Source: Isoetes taiwanensis (Eukaryota > Streptophyta > Lycopodiopsida > Isoetales > Isoetaceae). Taken from it: a stretch of 64,000 nt of DNA. The translations under genes and the position numbers were made by a program. This document shows positions 57,950 through 64,000 of this stretch, piece by piece. The notes under the pieces were generated by a model. The model was not told the origin of the DNA. It did no database searches and saw only the letters and a list, made by a program, of their open reading frames with translations. The stretch is taken from positions 248,001 through 312,000 of the forward strand of contig JAJEKV010000060.1 in the NCBI GenBank assembly GCA_021234155.1, in the 5' to 3' direction. Numbering within the stretch: position 1 is the first letter of the stretch; the number at the start of each line of letters is the position of its first letter.

Positions 57950-60341
57950 GTGAGTTTTGCATTGGGGTCACTTACATTCAGTTGCTAAAATAATGGAAGG
58001 ACATCAGATAAATCCTTGAACTCCATTGAACTGTGTGCGCACATCTGCAATCCTATTTTTGTGGTTATTAGTTGCATGGTTATTAAAATTATATGCTTTT
58101 TTTCCCACCACATAGAAAAAATGAATGCAAACTAGAGTGTAGCATGACTCATTTTTTATGTATCGGAGCTTTGAAAACCTAGCTTACTCCTATTTGGTTG
58201 CTTCTGTGTAAAAGATTCATTTCCCAAAAATAACATCCGTTGGCAAGAAGGCAAGATCTGATTCTAGATTACAAATATATTTTAAAATTTGCACGTCTAT
58301 CTTCCTAAGAAAAATGTATCGCTCTAGGACATGTTCCAAATCATGCCAGAATCTTGGTTCACATTTCTGCACATGCAAAAAGAGATGTGCAATGCAGTGG
58401 AAAGGGGTTGTACTTGCAAATGAATAATAGGCTTTCTATGTAAATTCAAACTTTGTTGTTATTGAAGTAGTCTTAGATGGAGGCCATATACATATTCTGG
58501 TATAAGTTGTGTATGTTCTATGCTAAATGTTTTGGTAGTGTTTCACGTCACCAAGAGCATCATTCTATTTTGACGGCTTTGCAAAAATGGCCTTGCAAAT
58601 CCTATTCTATTTGCTTCATTTCTACAGATAGTTTGATCCATTGTAGACTGTGAACTTGCTTGAATGAAGAAACTTTATGGTGTGGTGGGTTCAATTGTTT
58701 TGTAGACCACAACCATGCTGCAATGATGGTGCTCTAATCATGATCATCTTATCATCCATTCTCTATTCAAACAGATCAGAATATGTAAAATGTTCCACAC
58801 CATGATCATGCTTGAGTTTCTCTTGAGAAGAACCCACAATAACTTTTTAGCATGTAAGAGAATATGAAAAGGGGCTATAAAAGTAATATAAAAGGCTTTG
58901 AAGAAACTTCAAATTTGTGATATTAAATGAAGGATGTCGTGGAATGTGTGGCATCTCTGAGCTAAAAAGTCCCATGTATGATCTCAAAAATATTATGCGC
59001 TTTGTGCTTTATGGGCATGTCCTTGTAATGCCTTGAGAAACAAATGCAATGAAAGCTTTTGTTCATTTGATCTCTAAAATGTGAAGGCTCTTAGTCATTT
59101 GATCTTTTAAATGTGTAATGTGTGGCAGTTCTGCGCTATGGAGGCTCATGTGTGATCTCTAAAATGTTGATCTGCTTTATGCTTTATGGGTGTGTCCTTG
59201 CAATGCCCTTAGAAATGAATGCAAATGGGATTATTCTCATTTGACAAATGCAAAAGAGGACATTGCATCTCTGACCTATACATGTATAGAAATAAAAATA
59301 TTATGTAAAAAGTGCATATGTAATGTAAACAGATTATTTTTATTCTACCTAAGTATTTGCCTGTATTGTAGATGGATTTGTAGCTATAAGAGAAATCGTA
59401 TAATAGTCACCTATTAGAGAACCATTTACTCCAACCAATCAAGAGTTCCATCAAAATGATAGACTAGAAATCCTTGTTCCCTAGTACATCTGTAACAACA
59501 AAATAAAGACGGGATCATTACGTTGCTTGGTGCTTGTGTTGAAGCAAATCCGTAAAAGTACTTTGTAAAATCATAACCCATCCATCTCCGAGCAACAAAC
59601 TATTACGGTCTCCTTCAAGGAACCCTAGCTATTTTGTATATTAAATGCCATAATCTGGATATGATTCTTTGTGGCATCTGCAAGCCGTTTTGTATGCATT
59701 GTGTTCTCTCCTTCATTACCTATTAAATTTCATGCCTTTTCATTTTTGGAAACATCGCTTTGCATTCATTGTGCCATGTGGCATGATATGGGTCATCGAT
59801 CGGGGCAGAGGAACATTCGCAAAATCTTGGCCATCGAACGGAGCGAAGGGGCAGACAGACATCATAATTTTATAATATATATAGGATGATTCTTTTGGCA
59901 TATTACTTTAAGATTCCTCTTTATAATTATGACACATTAGCTATTTTCATGTGCAACATTTCTATTATAAATTTTGACACGTTGCATTAGGAAGGAAAAA
60001 AATTTACAGGCTATGGCGTACTTGGGCACTACGGCAGCTACGCTCCTGCTCCCTTTCACAACCTTTTCTTGCATAACAAATCTAGTAACTTGATTAGCAT
60101 TAATAGATTAATATGTGCCAGGTTTTTCTGCTGAGATCGAGCAACTCCGGATCTGTTTTGCGATTAAAAAATAATATGTCCCCGTTGCGTGTTTCATTGC
60201 AAACTCCTCGTTTCTTGCCCCTAACGTCCTGTCCCTCAGCATCTAGCTGTAGGCTTTAATCCCAGCCATAGATTTCAAGATGTTATCTCCAGTAACATCT
60301 GTGGCCCAATCTGTTATGTTCATAACAGAGATGTTATGTCC
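57950..60341. other. Intergenic DNA with a diverged tandem duplication
   Basis: About 58934-59050 and 59115-59225 share ggaatgtgtggca...ctctgagctaa/ttctgcgctat, gtatgatctc.aaaat and gctttatggg.tgtccttg, an old tandem duplication of about 180 bp. Short frames (59190-59417, 59669-59889) have no recognised domain. Confidence 0.45.
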
Positions 60342-60437
60342 TGCCATCCGCCATAGCCGTGGTCAAATCTTCTGCCATAGCCGTGGTCCTCCGCCATAAC
60401 CGTGGTCGAATCTTCCGCAAAGGCCTCTGCCATAGCC
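60342..60437. repeat. Short tandem repeat (ccatagccgtggtc unit)
   Basis: Three to four units of ccata.ccgtggtc followed by a variable aatcttc.g spacer, unit length 19-25 bp. Not CRISPR-like: the units are adjacent and the organism is a eukaryote. Confidence 0.75.
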
Positions 60438-60742
60438 AAGCCCGGGCCTGTGAAGAATCTTATCAAGAATCCGGCTGTTGGAGCTTGAGCCCATTTCGGC
60501 TGTTGCCTGTTGCATGCTGCCTGCTGCAGAACCTATTTCTTCATCTTTGGGTGAGTCTTCTATCTTAAGGGAGCCAGAAATTGGAGCTGATCCTTTAAAT
60601 CCTATTGTTCTGTGAGTTTTTTTTGTTACGTCAAAACCGGGCGCACTTTGATCTTAAATACGATCTTGGGTTCCCCAAAGTAGACCAAGCTTGACTATGG
60701 CGGCCACCCTGCTAAATGCCTCGGCCCAGGACGTTAAGGCCG

Positions 60743-60900
60743 ATAACGTCCTCCCCTCGGCGTTATGGGCCAAGAAAATAGCCTCATGGCCATGTCGCCA
60801 GGAAATCCCTCGGTCGTACTGCCATACGGCCTCGAAATTTCATGGCCACATGGCCACTCGGCCATTTTCCTGGCCCATAACTCCTCGGGAGAGGACGCTA
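60743..60900. repeat. Imperfect inverted repeat with 52-bp arms
   Basis: 60743-60794 pairs with 60849-60900 (shared core gttatgggcca.gaaaat.gcc; about 80-85% paired by eye) around a 54-base loop, itself rich in ggcc. The transcript would form a strong hairpin. The region is much GC-richer than its surroundings. No target duplication was found, so its origin is unclear. Confidence 0.75.
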
Positions 60901-61175
60901 TCTAGACCTTTAAACTCCATATTTTTGTGTATTAGAAAAGGCACACATGATTTTTATACTTCTGCCAATTCATTCCGATTTCGTAGCTATGAAGATCCCA
61001 ATGTTTTCTAAACCAGCAAGCAGTGGCCAGTGATGGAGTAGTTTAATATGCAGTCTAAGCTTCATGATTAATTCTGGCGTAGGAAGCATATGCTAGGAAA
61101 AGTACCATAAAAGGGACTGAAATTTGGGAGCCCTAAATTGGCAATCACCTGATCTGTGGAAACCAAGGAAAGCAA

Positions 61176-61496
61176 GTGATAGGGTCTGTGGGGACCACCC
61201 ATCAAGGGGAAATTGTTGTTATCAGCGGTACTTCTAAGGATTCAGAATCCGAGGCGCGCTATATTGTTGAATCTGAGGTGAAGGACGAGACATCAGACTT
61301 ATTGACATGTTTAGCAAATGCCGAAGATTCTGCGAGAGAGGTTTGTTTCGTTGTTCAAGAGCTTTGTATGGCACTTGCAAAAACATTGGATCATTTGTAT
61401 GGAACTGTTAGAAAGCCATGGAATAAACTCTGTAATTCTGAAGAGGGATGCACTGCACTCTCATCAGAACCTTTGCAAGGCTCTCTTGCTAAATGA
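61176..61496 (+). other. Unassigned open frame
   Basis: Open for 106 codons from a GTG; the protein-like part is acidic and includes EVCFVVQELCMALAKTLDHL, which could form a helix. No motif is recognised and there is no good start codon, so it may be an exon or chance. It lies about 420 bp upstream of the LTR. Confidence 0.25.
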
Positions 61497-61919
61497 GCTT
61501 TGAGTGCGACGGCATGATCCTGGTGTTGTTGGGTGTAGAAAAGAAAGATGTCAGGGTAGTTTCTGTGGCGTCATCTCTCTTGTTATGTATCCTTTGTCGT
61601 TTCTGTAATCATGTATATAAGTTAGCCTGCTTGTCTTGGCCACATCATGCAGAAATCCATGAGTTTGGGAATATGGTTATATAAAAATACTATGTTTATT
61701 ACAGCAATGCAGACCATGTGTTTAATATGTTCAATCGAGACTTAGAAATGGCATATTGATTTTTCGTCAAAATGTTAATGGCCATGGATCCTCTTCTGTT
61801 CTAGTAGCTCCACCACTAAGCTTTCCAAGACTAGAAGCTCAAATAAAAATTGAATGGGATAAACTCTTCACCTGACAAGCTGGATAGATTGGCTGGCAAC
61901 ATTCATCTAGAATAGAGTG

Positions 61920-63498
61920 TGTGACGTTCCAGCACAATAATATACGGTCCCAGAACGTATACTGTACTGCCTCGTCACGCGTACACGCCACCCCGACTGA
62001 CGCGTACGCCAACGTGTAGCCAGGCGGGTAGCCCCTAGGGGGCAACTTGTAAGGTATGTACATTTATTAATGTGCACATTTACCAATGTGCACATTTATT
62101 AAGGTGCACACCTTTCCATGTAGATAGATTTATGCCACCTAGCCATTGAAGGCAAGTGGGCCATTCCCAATTATCCCACATGCTTAAAGGGATAATTGGA
62201 AACCCTAGCCCTAACCCCCTTGTCTATTTAGGTAGGAGGAAACCCTAACTTGCCATTTTCGTCCATAGGGTTCTAGAGCTCTGTTTTGGCTGCCCCAGGA
62301 GTCAAAACCGCCTCCCAGACTCTGTCTGAGCGAATTGCACCATTAGTTTTCCTTGATTCGAGCAGTTCAGCAGGATGGTCGAACTCAGGTCAGGAGGAGC
62401 AACCCAAGGATCAGGTATTTAGTCAATTTAATAGCTTAAACCGTCTTTCAGTCATAGAATCAGTAGGTTTAGCCTATTAAATTGCCCATAGCAGCAATCT
62501 AGATCTCTAGATACCAGACTCTAACTAAAGAACCTAACTCTATGATATAGATTAGATCTAGTTCTTTAGTTCTTCTGTGATGTATATGGATGATGTATCT
62601 CTATGAACTCCTTGTATTGGGAAGGGGGGTAGAGACCTCAAGCCTAGTAGTTGATGCTTCTAGCTAGCCTCTCTAGCACACTGTAGATTCGGCTGTGCCG
62701 CGGGGAGCCACACGGGTTGTGGGTGAAGGGGCCGGAGGCGGCTTATAAAGAGGTTAAGTGTTCGATTCTTGAATCGATCCCTCCGGTGTGTAAAGTCTGG
62801 CGGGGATCATTGTAGACTAGGCCTAATGGCTTGCCAGCTGCGTGAGGGCAAGGTATGGGCTCGACACCGGGAGTGATGCGTCACTCTCCGGTGGGTTTAA
62901 GTCGAATAAGGGCAAAGGCCCTCTAGTCACCTTGAGTCGACCGCGTAGATCTCTGGGAGGGAGTGATCCCTACCGCCCCATCGGGCGGGGAGATGCAACC
63001 CGGGAATAGCCCCTTTGGCTATGCATCCCGTGAGCTCTGGTCGTCCCAACACCTTTTCAGCCTACTCTGCAAAGTGTGCACGGGGAGGGGCGGATGGAGT
63101 GGACAACCCTATGCCATGTTCTTATGCCACCAAATCCATTGTCATGAATTACATGCGATGAACTCTGGAGACCCAAGCCATCAGTCATCCCTTGAGTCTG
63201 AGCCTTGGGTAGATTTTCCCATATGTATTGTGCTGATCTTTGTCTATGCAGATGTTGATGTACCACCCTTCGAGGTGGATATATGATGATATTGTTTACT
63301 GACATGTATGTTTACGCTTCCGCAGCTAGGTAGGCCCTGAGGGAGACGGGGTAAAATGACCCCTTCACTCTTCCCACTGGGGACCCAGTACGGTCACAGT
63401 GATATGTGGAGGGCCCTGTATCAGTATGGAGCTGGTATGGGGGATGAACTCCTGTTTGTATACGGTGAGTGCACCGTACACGAGTAGGGGATGTCACA
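61920..63498 (+). mobile_element. 5' LTR of an LTR retrotransposon
   Basis: The LTR starts TGTGAC (61920) and ends GTCACA (63498), the short inverted repeat typical of LTR ends, and is followed one base later by a primer-binding site. Length is 1579 bp. It contains telomere-like ccctaaccc and aaaccctaac near 62200-62250, a tataaa at 62744-62749, and GC-rich segments. No long open frame is present. The long LTR and iMet primer suit a Ty3/gypsy element, but no coding region is in the window to confirm this. Confidence 0.85.
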
Positions 63499-63499
63499 G

Positions 63500-63513
63500 T
63501 GGTATCAGAGCAA
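63500..63513 (+). promoter_or_regulatory. Primer-binding site (initiator tRNA-Met type)
   Basis: tggtatcagagcaa lies one base after the LTR end. tggtatcagagc is the standard plant retrotransposon sequence complementary to the 3' end of initiator tRNA-Met, where minus-strand DNA synthesis starts. Confidence 0.93.
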
Positions 63514-63703
63514 TGTTCTTGGAGACCAAGAGCAAAGCACTGACCATGCTCCCAGTAGTACTAACTTGATAGGATCCTTAAACCTCGAAAAATGGGAAAA
63601 AAATTTCTCATTTTTGTAGTTTATGCTAAGCTAGTAACAAGTTAAGTGCATGAGAACATAAAAAGATTAAAATTAGTGAGCCAAACCTTCGAATAGCAGG
63701 ATG

Positions 63704-63770
63704 GTCTCACACGTCGCGCCAGGACAGATAATGAGAATCTCATTTTCGGGCTGGGCGCAATGTGTGAGAC
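63704..63770 (+). promoter_or_regulatory. Leader hairpin, copy 1
   Basis: gtctcacac (63704-63712) pairs with gtgtgagac (63762-63770), and gcgcc (63716-63720) with ggcgc (63754-63758), around a 33-base loop that itself holds the palindrome atgaga-a-tctcat (63731-63743). Such leader structures may serve in genomic RNA dimerisation or packaging; that role is inference. Confidence 0.75.
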
Positions 63771-63918
63771 ATTGAGCCCAAAACACCTTGAAAAGTCATG
63801 AATTTCAGAAAAATAACTTGGTAATTCGGATTTTAAGCTAGGAATTAGCTAGAATTAGTATGTTACATTCTTAAAAACATGCTTAGAATGTATAAGAATT
63901 AGCATTGGAATCCACCAT

Positions 63919-63985
63919 GTCTCGCACATCGCGCCCGGACCAAAAATGAAACTCTCATTTTCAGTCTGGGCGCAACGTGTGAGAC
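63919..63985 (+). promoter_or_regulatory. Leader hairpin, copy 2
   Basis: gtctcgcac (63919-63927) pairs with gtgtgagac (63977-63985) with one G-U wobble, and gcgcc (63931-63935) with ggcgc (63969-63973), around a loop of the same 33 bases as in copy 1. The inner palindrome is weaker (atgaaactctcat). The single stem change relative to copy 1 keeps pairing in RNA. Confidence 0.75.
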
Positions 63986-64000
63986 CATGAGAGTAGAAAT

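Larger units (their letters stand above)
63514..64000 (+). mobile_element. Retrotransposon 5' leader (window-truncated)
   Basis: Sequence after the primer site up to the window end. No gag frame has started. It carries two copies of a hairpin module, 215 bp apart (63704-63770 and 63919-63985), within a tandemly repeated segment. Confidence 0.8.

Noticed and set aside
60342-60437. CRISPR-like short repeats
   Set aside because: Units are contiguous and imperfect, no cas genes exist, and the DNA is from a plant-like nuclear genome.
62963-63286. 107-codon ORF in the LTR
   Set aside because: Inside the LTR, with no motif; LTRs of this type do not encode proteins.

Overview
The window looks like land-plant nuclear DNA that is mostly transposon-derived. 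The supporting signs are split genes with GT-AG introns, a telo-box beside a nuclear-encoded organelle-type methyltransferase gene, a B3 DNA-binding protein, plant-style L1 LINEs with a DUF4283-like ORF1 and a zf-RVT tail, a plant Helitron with Rep and helicase, and an LTR retrotransposon with a tRNA-iMet-type primer site. I cannot name the species. The mixture of element families would suit a large-genome plant, perhaps a non-flowering one, but that is inference. Only one ordinary host gene is convincing: a complete three-exon prmC/HemK-type release-factor glutamine methyltransferase (55606-56928, minus). A two-B3-domain gene (50496-51418, minus) may also be intact.

Layout. 1-5257 and 15610-20636 hold three copies (R1, R3, R2) of a minus-strand transposase-like gene. 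R1 and R2 are nearly identical and share an abutting L1 5' end. R2 is the fullest copy, keeping the SDG...HGK catalytic-like block and C-terminus, and its C-terminal codons are split by a MITE with an 8-bp target duplication. 5258-15600 is LINE debris, a ULP1 protease exon fragment, a second MITE (8499-9106), tandem repeats and an orphan exon. 19919-23580 is an L1 that stops short of its reverse transcriptase. It abuts a second transposase-like gene (23563-25779, minus, one amber codon), with a divergent partner ORF at 26271-27018. 28112-28780 is a G/T-rich then C/A-rich microsatellite pair. 29860-34000 is a decayed LINE (YVND in place of YxDD) carrying a nested L1 3' end with 7-bp target duplications. 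34750-35290 is a broken coiled-coil gene. 38008-39080 is a 540-bp tandem repeat that leads into a frameshifted Helitron (39345-43352).

45076-54049 is the most unusual region. Two long inverted-repeat arms (about 1.5-1.65 kb, about 95% identical by eye) enclose a central segment carrying exons of RPA1 (minus, nonsense codon, first zinc Cys lost), phenylalanyl-tRNA synthetase beta (plus, one stop) and a B3 protein (minus, open), plus an unrecognised coding-like stretch. This looks like a gene-fragment-collecting mobile element. The end of the window (61920-64000) is the 5' LTR, primer-binding site and leader of an LTR retrotransposon, with two copies of a conserved RNA hairpin.

The genes do not form a pathway; what they share is transposition and decay. 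Many nonsense codons are TAG where a CAG codon would be expected, consistent with C-to-T decay of methylated CHG sites. All identifications are by eye from motifs; no alignments or database searches were run.
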